NCBI GenBank assembly: GCA_965208385.1
Contig: CBDBOO010000109.1
Location: forward strand, 62,001-126,000
Direction: 5' to 3'
Origin: Endozoicomonas sp965208385
GTDB taxonomy: Bacteria; Pseudomonadota; Gammaproteobacteria; Pseudomonadales; Endozoicomonadaceae
DNA: 64,000 nt
The position numbers were made by a program, and so were the translations under genes. The notes beneath the pieces are model-generated. The model saw nothing but the letters and a program-made list of their open reading frames with translations. It had not been told where the DNA came from and ran no database searches. Position 1 is the stretch's first letter. Each line of letters starts with the position of its first letter. This document shows, piece by piece, positions 45,806-53,933 of the stretch.

Positions 45806-46486
45806 GGTCACTGACTGTTTGTTTCTACAACTAACTTTACTGCTTTCCACTTGTGTTTTTGCTTCAGCCTTTCAGCAGCACCAATGGCATGCTTCTGCTG
45901 CAGCTCTTTCTGGCTTCATCTCGTTCCCTGTTTGCAGCAGCAATTTTTTTATCAGTGGCTTTTAGATTGGACTCCACTGCTCGGGCGTGCCGGTTTTGCG
46001 CTCTTATCAGGTCACCACGGCGGTCATGGCTGCAGCTCTTTCTGGCTTCATCTCGTTCCCTGTTTGCAGCAGCAATTTTTTTATCAGTGGCTTTTAGATT
46101 GGACTCCACTGCTCGGGCGTGCCGGTTTTGCGCTCTTATCAGGTCACCACGGCGGTCATTCAGATCGTTCTGTGAAGACTCTAATGCCTTTCTCTCTTGG
46201 TTCAGTTGTTGCTCAAACGGTGCTCTTGACTCGCGACGTATCTCTTAATGAGAGGAGTAAAAAACAGGCCAATGATGAGCCCCATTAGGAACACTGGCCA
46301 TGCATGCAATATCGCAAGCAGTCCGGTACCCATTATGCTCCAGGAATACTTACCCGTTTCAGGATTTAGAATGTTTTTGGCCAAACAAACGTCTCCGTTA
46401 ATCAGGAAGATGCAATTGATGATGGCTAAGGCAATGGCAAAGCCAAAACCTATTTTTATTGTGCGTATATTACATCTGAATTTCAT
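45806..46486 (-). pseudogene. membrane-anchored coiled-coil protein, broken
   Basis: ATG 46486 overlaps the integrase stop by ATGA. The first frame has two membrane segments (IKIGFGFAIALAIINCIFL; LHAWPVFLMGLIIGLFF) and stops at 46202. Another frame continues APFEQQLNQERKALESSQND and then the coiled-coil repeat LKATDKKIAAANRERDEARK twice, and a third frame reads ELQQKHAIGAAERLKQKHKW at the end. At least two indels plus the in-frame 132-bp duplication. The pattern (two helices plus a long coiled coil) resembles accessory proteins of integrative elements; function unknown. Confidence 0.5.
45898..46159. repeat. 132-bp tandem duplication
   Basis: 45898-46027 and 46030-46159 are the same sequence in direct tandem, period 132 bp (44 codons), nearly identical base for base. 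The unit starts CTGCAGCTCTTTCTGG. On the minus strand it duplicates a coiled-coil stretch in frame. Confidence 0.93.
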
Positions 46487-47397
46487 CTTAAATAGGTCAC
46501 CGTTACGGAAGGTCGGAAGTGCCCCATTTCTTGACTGACAATGGCTAATGCGGTGTCATGGGTCACCAGTTGTCGAAATTTCAAATCGTCCATGCGAGTC
46601 TGAGCATAAGTGTGTCGTGTACCGTGTGCGCCATGACTGAATCCCAGAATTCGTTTGGCAGCCTTACTGAAAGAGCTGGACCAGGCTTTGCCTCCACCCA
46701 TGTCATAGTATTGTTTGTATGTAATGCGCCGATCTTTAACCTGCTTATATTCTCCATTGGGGTAGCGTCTTTGTTCTAATCGTTCAGCCAATAGGGCAGG
46801 GAGTGTCACATTACGCTTGAGTCCGCCTTTCCCTCCATCGATGGTGTAGAGCTTTCCTTCCATGCCCTGAAACTTGTGATTCATGATCTCAGCAGTTTGT
46901 TTCCCTGGACGGGTATCAGCGCGCAATTCATTAGCCGGACGCAGCAGTAATAATTCATGAGCTCTTAATCCGGCGGCTGCAGCAATTTCTGTGGCTAAGG
47001 CGTTGCGCTCTGTTTGATGATGGGCAATCTGTTTGATTTCATCGGCGTTGTAGGCTCTTGAAGTCAGGATTTGTGGATGTTCGGATTGAATGGTGAGCAG
47101 TCGATCCTTCTCATCCAATTGATGCGTCAGGTGTCGCATCATCAGTTGCAGGGCATTGTGTTCTTTGTCTAACTGACTTTGTCCGACTTCCTCACCCCGT
47201 AACTTCAGATATTGAGTAGCCTGCTCCGGGTTAATGTCCCGAAGTGATCCCAGCTGGTGATCTTTCATGAATTGGCAGGGAGGTATCAGGGCGTTCTGAT
47301 AGGTATCACGGGTACCCAGACTCTTTATGTCACCGGCACGGTACAAGGCATTAGCAACGGACTTAGCCTGAGTTTCAGCTTTCGCGAATTTGCCCAT
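46483..47397 (-). CDS. tyrosine recombinase (integrase)
   Basis: 304 residues from ATG 47397 (MGKFAKAETQAKSVANALYR). A SAM-like N-terminal domain to about residue 105 is followed by the catalytic domain: the first Arg in AAGLRAHELLLL, HGTRHTYAQ as the HxxR box, EMGHF as the second His region and the nucleophile Tyr in VTVTYLR five residues before the end. It overlaps the DNA-binding protein gene upstream and the membrane-protein gene downstream, forming a three-gene unit. Probably integrates the mobile element in this region. Upstream in-frame sequence to 47598 is not coding. Confidence 0.88.
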   Translation of the reverse strand: MGKFAKAETQAKSVANALYRAGDIKSLGTRDTYQNALIPPCQFMKDHQLGSLRDINPEQATQYLKLRGEEVGQSQLDKEHNALQLMMRHLTHQLDEKDRLLTIQSEHPQILTSRAYNADEIKQIAHHQTERNALATEIAAAAGLRAHELLLLRPANELRADTRPGKQTAEIMNHKFQGMEGKLYTIDGGKGGLKRNVTLPALLAERLEQRRYPNGEYKQVKDRRITYKQYYDMGGGKAWSSSFSKAAKRILGFSHGAHGTRHTYAQTRMDDLKFRQLVTHDTALAIVSQEMGHFRPSVTVTYLR

Positions 47398-47638
47398 GCT
47401 TTTCGATCCAGCGTTTGACGGTAGAGTGGTAGACTTTGATCCGGTGATTCTGCCGGAGCCAGCGTTGCAGTTCGGCGACCGTGGCTCCACCTTGGTGCAG
47501 GCTGATGAGTTCAGCAGCCCAACGATCCAGACGAGACCGGTGATTGTAACGCCAGCGGGTGGCACGTTTGAGAATGCCTTGCTGTTTGATCTCGGCACTT
47601 TGTTGTTGGAGCGCTTTCAGCTCTTCCGTTACATCCAT
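47375..47638 (-). CDS. small DNA-binding protein upstream of integrase
   Basis: 87 residues from ATG 47638, MDVTEELKALQQQSAEIKQQ. A predicted helix-turn-helix sits in HQGGATVAELQRWLRQNHRI followed by VYHSTVKRWIEKHG, the phrase of resolvase/Tn-type helix-turn-helix proteins. It overlaps the integrase start by 23 bp. Perhaps a directionality or regulatory factor for the integrase. Confidence 0.65.
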   Translation of the reverse strand: MDVTEELKALQQQSAEIKQQGILKRATRWRYNHRSRLDRWAAELISLHQGGATVAELQRWLRQNHRIKVYHSTVKRWIEKHGQIRES

Positions 47639-47790
47639 AACAAAAAATACCTTGCTCTGGAGAGTGACAACCGTGAGTGCAAGGTGCCTCTGCGGTCTAA
47701 ATCCAGCGTCTTTGCTGGCGGCTTTCCCTTGGCCTGTTAGCCCTTCTTGTGGTTCCTGTCGGTCGGACTTATACCATTTCCGTTTTCTAA

Positions 47791-49101
47791 CTACGATAAT
47801 ACAGCCCATTCACGGGAGCATAGGCTGGTTACCCGACCAGCCTCAGAAACAAGCTTGTTCCAACCACAACAACATGCATTTACAATGTCATCATAATTTT
47901 TAAAAGATCGGTTGGATAAATCATGCTCCCGAAGCCACTCCCAAATTTCTTCTGCACTATTTAGTTCCGGTGCATAAGGCGGTAAAGGAATCAATGTCAG
48001 GTTATCAAAAGTAGGCAAGTCTTTAGAATGATGATATCCCGCATTATCAATTATTACGGCAGCATGCCGTCCTTTATTGGTTAGCTTTGAGATTTCAGAC
48101 AAATGTAGCGTCATCATTTCTGTATTGATCGTTGGGAGCACTAAAGCAGTTCCAATATCCCTTTCGGGGCAGACAGCAGCAAATACATAAGCATATGTAA
48201 GGCTATGTTCCCGTCAATAGTTGGGAGCACTCAAGTCCTATAAAAACTTTATTTTCCTGCTCCACATATGGCTATTCATGAGATAGGAAGGTATCCCAGA
48301 ACAAATCGCTGTTCTTTGGGCAATAAACAAATGCAATATACAAGATTTAGTCATATCTCTACTTTATAAGGCACGTCTGTAGCCCTGTAAACATAGGGAG
48401 TAAGCAATACAACTATTGGCGGGAACATAGCCCATATGTAAATTGTCTCTGCCGAATTATTCCGGGTCTGCTTCCTTTAATAGCCCAAATCCTACTGACC
48501 GTGTTTTGTTGACCAAAACGACCTTCATCTTGAAACCAAACGTCAACATCTTTTAGGTTTACTTTATCTGGAAGCCTTTGCTGCACCTCTGTTTTGAAGT
48601 TTTTTTAAATGCTTCTTGCACTTCTAAATCCTGCTTTGGATGGTGTGTGCGACCAGATATCCACGAAAGACCGACTTTATGGAGTAACTTGTAAACAGTA
48701 GAATTAACGCACTCAGTTCCGAAATCTTTTTTTAATACGTCTTTAACATCGCGACCAACGATTCTTCCACCTTCACGTTTCTCTTGAAGATCAAGAACTG
48801 TATTTTTAAAATCCTTTTCCTGTTCATTATTGAGTGTATTTTTTCTACCTCGTCCACCTTGATCTTTGAGGGCTTCAGCACCTCCTTGTTTATAGCGCTG
48901 CAACCAATCAAACACAGATCGAGGGTTAACCTTTAAAAGGTTTGCCACCTCTTTTTCTGATAAACCTTTTTGAATGAATGCCAGACCAAGCAATCTAATG
49001 CATTCTTTGTTATCTGATGCATGACGAGCTTTATCTTGAAAATCTTCGTCATGAAAGCCATTTGGAAGTTTAGGAGTACGAGACATTTGGTAAAAACACA
49101 C
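47791..49101 (-). pseudogene. IS630-family transposase (two frames, MITE insertion)
   Basis: The first frame (49101-48559) holds the helix-turn-helix domain (LSEKEVANLLKVNPRSVFDW, GRGRKNTL). At a run of seven A (48600-48606) the -1 frame continues NFKTEVQQRLPDKVNLKDVD and VWFQDEGRFG, the first Asp of the DDE site. The MITE cuts the gene at 48432, and the rest (48200-47791) has INTEMMTLHL, VIIDNAGYHHSK and LPPYAPELNSAEEIWEWLR with the remaining DDE residues. The A7 tract followed by C fits programmed -1 frameshifting, known in this family; the MITE kills the copy. Confidence 0.85.
48201..48432. mobile_element. 232-bp MITE, family A, copy 3 (inverted)
   Basis: Same 232-bp element as at 12606 and 13195, in the opposite orientation. 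Flanked by CATATGTAA (48192-48200 and 48433-48441), again a 9-bp duplication. Confidence 0.93.
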
Positions 49102-49182
49102 AAGAAAACCTACTTACAGGATAGTTCTGGACAGGCTGATTGTGTGTGTTTTTTTTCCGTATTTAAAAAATGAAATTGGTAT

Positions 49183-50229
49183 TATTTAACCGTTTCCCCA
49201 ATCCTTTACCTTGGATCTTTTCCGTTCTTTCGAGTTTACGTCTTCACTCCGAAGAGACCTTGGAGCACACATAATTTCATGGCGATCTTAAGTCTTACGA
49301 AAGTGGTCGTTTTTCACGAAGGTTCGGAACACTCCCAATGCGCTTTTGGGCGTTAACTCCATAGATGCGTATGACATCCTGTTGGCTGTTCAGCTCAGGT
49401 GCTCAGCACAGTCCTTTAGCTTCAAGCTCTTTTTTGGATACTGCTTGATGATCCCCGTATGTTCAGTTGTCCGGTTCAACTCTCTATCCCTATCCGTTTG
49501 GCGTAAGAACGCTCTGGAAATTCTTCCGTCCAGTCGGCCGTTTACCCTCCGGCGAGCTCTCGATTCAGTTCCGGCGAACTCCCTTGAATATTTATCCATC
49601 CGGGACAGATGCCCTTGCGTTACCCTCCGCAGTGGAGCCCTCGCATTCAGCGGATTGGTGTCTTTAACCTTGACCCAAAAGGAGATGCATTTAACCTCTG
49701 CCCAGGAGGGAGTGCAGACTACTAATGACCGTCTGCCAGGGTACTTAACTCGTCTCACGACAGTGATGAATAAAAGATAGTTCAGAATGAAGAATGCGAC
49801 AACGTAATGCTATCGATGTGCGTGAACTTGCAGCCATGCGCTGATGTAGCTCGCTCTGTACGTCATTCGAAGAGTGCGTCAGAGCGAGCTGGAATTTTAC
49901 GATGAAATGACTGATTTCTGAGAATTTAAAAAGGGCTTACCAAATTTCATGTAAAGCTTAGATCTGTCGGATGGAGATATATGAGGCAGTCGATCAAATG
50001 GTTTTGTGATGGGGCAAATATTTGTATGGAGTAAATAGAAACTATTGCTCCAGTATGACAAAACAGAATTGGCTAATGCTCAGAAATGTTTTTATTCCTC
50101 AAATGTCGAGTTTTGATCAGATGATAGGTGTTTATGATCTATAAAAAAATCCACAACAGAGTCGATGAAATTAGCAGAATAAAAGGAAGTAATACGCAAA
50201 GTAATTGTTAGCTATATTTAGAACTAATT
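49183..50229. other. unexplained 1-kb stretch
   Basis: About 49200-49790 has a more even base composition than its neighbours, and open frames of 120-144 codons on both strands (49346-49780 plus; 49758-49390 minus), none with a known domain. The hairpin AGCTCGCTCTG / CAGAGCGAGCT lies at 49848-49858 and 49880-49890. No RNA family is recognised. Confidence 0.4.
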
Positions 50230-50263
50230 GGGCTCTACTGGTACAAGCAATAGAGCCCTTTTT
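50230..50263 (+). terminator. strong terminator with no gene upstream
   Basis: GGGCTCTA (50230-50237) pairs with TAGAGCCC (50251-50258), followed by TTTTT. There is no protein gene in the preceding 400 bp on this strand, so it may end a small RNA. The next gene starts 28 bp later. Confidence 0.8.
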
Positions 50264-50290
50264 ATATCCAGCAATTAGTGAGTTGTCGCT

Positions 50291-50938
50291 ATGAGTCAGG
50301 AACCACTAGAAGGGGAATATTATACCGTAGAATTCATTGCTCTGGTGAATTCGGAGCCTGCGATAAATCCTAGGGATTGTAATTACAGTATCAAGACGGC
50401 ATTAGAAAGAAAACTTCCTGGGTGTGAAAAAGCACAAGAAAATTATCATGAAATTGTACGCTTGATTGAAAAGAAAACGCTCGATTGTCTAATTGAGGAA
50501 ATATACGAAGATGTTTGGGTGCCGCCATCGACAAGGAATTATGTTAGAAGTGAAGGATACTATAAAAAGGAGCTTATAGAGCGTCGATATCACTTTACCT
50601 TTGAGGAAGCTCAAGCTTATGTTCCGAGGATGGGTGCGTTCAAAAATCCATTTTTGAATCATGAACCTGAAATGATACCGGATAAGCATGAAGTAATATT
50701 GGATCAGGGAAATAAAGAGCTGGAATGTCTGCGCTTGATGTTGGCCTGCCTAATGAGAGATACGCTTAAAGGATCAAAATACAGTGGGGAAAGCAGTATA
50801 TCGGCCAGAGCTAAATATTTTCAGCAAATGGCTATAGAGCACTTGGAAAATCCAAGAGGGTTCGGAAATAGCACATTGAGAGCACGTATTAAGGCTATTG
50901 ATCTACTGATGTCAGAGAAACAAAAGTTCAAGAAATAG
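50291..50938 (+). CDS. hypothetical mobile-element protein
   Basis: A 215-residue soluble protein, MSQEPLEGEYYTVEFIALVN, charged and without membrane segments. No family is recognised. It lies in line with the AlpA, primase and helicase genes and may belong to the element's early functions. A reasonable start codon is ATG 50291 without a strong ribosome site. Confidence 0.6.
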   Translation: MSQEPLEGEYYTVEFIALVNSEPAINPRDCNYSIKTALERKLPGCEKAQENYHEIVRLIEKKTLDCLIEEIYEDVWVPPSTRNYVRSEGYYKKELIERRYHFTFEEAQAYVPRMGAFKNPFLNHEPEMIPDKHEVILDQGNKELECLRLMLACLMRDTLKGSKYSGESSISARAKYFQQMAIEHLENPRGFGNSTLRARIKAIDLLMSEKQKFKK

Positions 50939-50957
50939 TTGTCATCTGCCAAGGCAG

Positions 50958-51055
50958 CTGCCAATAGTGCTGCCGAGGGTTAATTTTACTGCCAATAGTG
51001 TTGCCAATTACTGATTTTTCTGTAAAAAGTGCTGCCAATTGCCAATTGCCAGTTC
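50958..51055. repeat. CTGCCAATAGTG repeats before alpA
   Basis: CTGCCAATAGTG(C/T)TGCC occurs at 50958-50974 and 50989-51005 (31 bp apart), and a third related block AGTGCTGCCAATTGCCAATTGCC starts at 51028. The repeats lie just upstream of the AlpA-like gene and are likely operator or origin-type sites. Confidence 0.7.
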
Positions 51056-51117
51056 GCCAGCAATCCCGAAAATTTGAAATACACTGCAATCCCGAACACG
51101 TCCAAGAGGTTTTAAAA

Positions 51118-51330
51118 ATGACGAATCGGGAAAGAGAGACGCTGCCACATAAACAACAATGGTTTGATGCCAGTTCTTTGTGTGTACGTATGCAGATTGG
51201 TAAAACAACGTTCTACCGTTGGATTGCAGAAGGTACTTTTCCAGAAGGCAAAAGAATGGGAAAGCGTGCTGTACGCTGGCATGAAAGTACCATCATAGAT
51301 TGGGAAAATAGCCGGGACACTGCCGTATGA
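51118..51330 (+). CDS. AlpA-family transcriptional regulator
   Basis: 70 residues from ATG 51118 (AGAGG upstream), MTNRERETLPHKQQWFDASS. The excisionase/AlpA winged-helix phrase is clear: IGKTTFYRWIAEGTFPEGKR and then AVRWHESTIIDWENS. Such proteins regulate the integrase of P4-like elements. An earlier in-frame GTG/TTG start is less likely. Confidence 0.85.
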   Translation: MTNRERETLPHKQQWFDASSLCVRMQIGKTTFYRWIAEGTFPEGKRMGKRAVRWHESTIIDWENSRDTAV

Positions 51331-51373
51331 GTACAGAACGGCAGACTGCCCAAAAAGTGCGTAGCATTCTGTA

Positions 51374-51565
51374 TTGACTCTTACAGAACCAATCTGTGCT
51401 GGTGTTCAGACTCTGGTAAAACCCAGTACCCAGTTTTGTGCTTGGCGATGTACGAGGAATGGAGGTCATCAGTTTTGGAATGAGACAGTTGCAGAATGTA
51501 AGGCGCTGTATTGTGGGCTGATTGATATCACTCACGGACTACCACTGAATGAGGGTGAACAATGA
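51374..51565 (+). CDS. small hypothetical protein, doubtful
   Basis: A 63-codon frame with TTG start whose stop overlaps the primase ATG by ATGA; KALYCGLIDITHGLPLNEGE is its end. Position supports a coupled small gene; sequence tells nothing. A short ATG frame at 51327 (MSTERQTAQKVRSILY) ends just before it, and both could be parts of one frameshifted gene. Confidence 0.35.
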   Translation: MTLTEPICAGVQTLVKPSTQFCAWRCTRNGGHQFWNETVAECKALYCGLIDITHGLPLNEGEQ

Positions 51566-51730
51566 ACTCTCATTTCGGACGCAGTACTTTCGAGCGCAGT
51601 ACTTTCGAGAACAATACTTTCAATCACAGTAGCACGGTAAAAGCGGCGACTGTGGGGCAGTGGCCTTACATTCTCCAGTCGCTGGCAGGCTTGGATGATC
51701 AACAAACAGACACTCGGTTAAAAAATAAGG

Positions 51731-53060
51731 GGCTCTTCCCTGATTTTAGTGGGTGATTTAATCTATATTGAACACTTCAAGGCAAGGATGCCGACATGCG
51801 CGATAAAGAACTCTACTCTAAAATACTTGGCGTTGAAACTCCGTGGCATGTCGCTCACGTGGAACTCTCCATTACTGAAGGAAAAGTCGAAATCTTTCTC
51901 GAACATGATGGCAAAAAGCCTTCTAAATGCAGTGTTTGTGATAAACCCTCTCCGGGTTACGATCGACGTCAGAAGAAGTGGCGGCATCTGGATACCTGCC
52001 AGTTTCAAACCATCCTTATTGCTGATGTTCCGCGTACACAATGTTCCGATCACGGTGTAAAAACAATACAGGTTCCATGGGCTGAACCGAACTCTGGTTT
52101 TACGGCCTTGTTTGAAGCACTCGTTATTGACTGGCTGAAAGAGGCAACAACCAGTGCAGTTGCCCAACAAATGAAGCTTAGCTGGAATGCCATCGACGGT
52201 ATCCAACAGCGTGCAGTAGCGAGAGGTCTGGCACGCAGAGTACACGACAATCCCAAACGGTTAGCCGTTGACGAAACCTCATTCCAGAAGAGGCGTGAGT
52301 ACGTCACTGTGGTTACAGATCATGAAAAAGGCATTGTTTTACATTTGGCCGACAACCATAAAGCTGACAGCCTCAATGAGTACTTTGAGACCCTGACGCC
52401 AGACCAGAAAGCCGGTATTGAATGCGTTACCATGGATATGTGGAAGCCCTTTATCAAGGCAGTCACATTGCATGTGCCAGAAGCCAGGGAGCGAATAGCA
52501 TTTGACAAGTTCCATGTTGCCCAGTACTTAGGCAATGCGGTCAATAAAGTTCGCATAGAAGAGCACAAAGCGCTTATGTCTACAGGGTCAGACTTACTCA
52601 AAGGTACCCGGTTTGACTGGCTAACAAATCCTGAAAATATGAGCGATGAAAAGTGGGAAGCGTTCGAGCCGTTGCGTGATTCAAAGCTGAAAACAGCACG
52701 AGCCTGGGCCATCAAAGAGATGGCGATGACACTGTGGAATTACACATCACGAGCTTGGGCTATCAAGGCATGGAAGCGGTGGCTGAGCTGGGCACTGAGG
52801 TGTCGGCTTGAACCTGTTCGTAAAGTGGCCAAGATGATCAAAGAACACCTGTGGGGAATTATTAACGCAATAGTTCTAAAAGCCGACAATGGCCGTGCAG
52901 AAGGCATGAATGGAAAGATACAGCGACTCAAGGGTCGAGCCTACGGCTACAGAAACAGAGAAAGGTTCAAAACTGCAATTTACTTTCATTGTGGTGGCCT
53001 TGATCTTTACCCAAGAGGGGTGAATCGCTGAAATTTACCCACACAATCTGAGGTAGAGCC
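51731..53060 (+). mobile_element. ISL3-family insertion sequence, copy 2
   Basis: 1330 bp, ends GGCTCTTCCC and GGTAGAGCC, flanked by the 8-bp duplication AAATAAGG (51723-51730 and 53061-53068), as usual for ISL3. Without internal insertions, it provides the empty sites for the elements in copy 1. Confidence 0.94.
51796..53031 (+). CDS. ISL3-family transposase
   Basis: A 411-residue intact transposase. Zinc-finger-like CSVCDKPSPGYDRR near residue 45 and a helix-turn-helix region follow, then the DDE core: RLAVDETSFQKRREYVTVV, VTMDMWKPF and GRAEGMNGKIQRLKGRAYGY. Probably active. Confidence 0.94.
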   Translation: MRDKELYSKILGVETPWHVAHVELSITEGKVEIFLEHDGKKPSKCSVCDKPSPGYDRRQKKWRHLDTCQFQTILIADVPRTQCSDHGVKTIQVPWAEPNSGFTALFEALVIDWLKEATTSAVAQQMKLSWNAIDGIQQRAVARGLARRVHDNPKRLAVDETSFQKRREYVTVVTDHEKGIVLHLADNHKADSLNEYFETLTPDQKAGIECVTMDMWKPFIKAVTLHVPEARERIAFDKFHVAQYLGNAVNKVRIEEHKALMSTGSDLLKGTRFDWLTNPENMSDEKWEAFEPLRDSKLKTARAWAIKEMAMTLWNYTSRAWAIKAWKRWLSWALRCRLEPVRKVAKMIKEHLWGIINAIVLKADNGRAEGMNGKIQRLKGRAYGYRNRERFKTAIYFHCGGLDLYPRGVNR

Positions 53061-53933
53061 AAATAAGGGAACACCTTGCCCTAATTGTGGCGGCACAGAT
53101 CGTTACAGTTTTAAGGACGCTGAAAAGGGAGTATGGGCTTGCCGTCATTGTGGTGGTGGCGATGGTTGGGAATTATTAAAGCGAGTGTGTGGCTGGTCAT
53201 TCCCTGAGGCTGCCCGGACTGTTGGTGAACTGTTGCATGTGCAGTCAGTACATACTATCAACAGCGAGCAGCAACAGGTAGACAGGCAAAAAGTAATTAG
53301 AGAGCAGGCAGAAAAACGGCGAAAGACTTCTGAAATCAAGGCCAGGCAAGAAACCAGAGAGAAAGATGCTCTTTGTCAGCAGAGAGCCATTTATGCCTAT
53401 CAGGAATGGTGCGCAGCTTTACCGGCTGATCCTAATCATTCTTACCTGAAAAATCATTGTTTGCCCGCATTGAACCTGAAACAGATGCAACACCCTGTCT
53501 ATGGTGATTGTCTGTTAGTGCCTCTGATGAATGAACAGGGGCTACTGATGAATCTGGAACGAATTAATCCGGAAGGAATGAAACGGCCCATTAAAGGAGC
53601 GCGTAAAAAAGGCTGTTTCTATCAATTCGGCAGTGACAGTTTCACGGTTTACATTGCCGAGAGTTGGAGTACCGGCGCAGCGATTCATTTAAACAAATCT
53701 TGTCGTCCGGTTGTTTTGGCCGCCATGAGCGCAAGCAATCTTGATGCCGTGGCTGCAATAGCGAAGCAGCGCTTTTCAGAAAGCAATATTGTGGTGGCAG
53801 CAGACAATGACAAGCCTGGCATAGACGCCGCGATCAAAGTGGCTAATCACTATGATTTAAAAATTATTCTGCCCAGTAAGGAGGGCAACGACTTCTGTGA
53901 CCTGCATATAGACAATGTCCGGGAGCGCAGCCC

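Larger units (their letters stand above)
47771..49182 (-). mobile_element. IS630-family insertion sequence with MITE inside
   Basis: The left end ATACCATTTCCGTTTTCTAA and the right end (inverse ATACCAATTTCATTTTTTAA) are imperfect inverted repeats, with TA-containing flanks. A 232-bp MITE of family A sits at 48201-48432. Without it the element is about 1170 bp. Confidence 0.85.

Noticed and set aside
45851..46288. 145-codon and 131-codon plus-strand frames over the tandem repeat
   Set aside because: They are shadows of the minus-strand coiled-coil frame; the low-complexity antisense text has no gene features.
49346..49780. 144-codon frame on the plus strand
   Set aside because: No ribosome site and no domain; an equally long frame exists on the other strand.
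50958..51055. CRISPR-like repeats before alpA
   Set aside because: Only two full copies, with no palindromic repeat structure and no cas genes.
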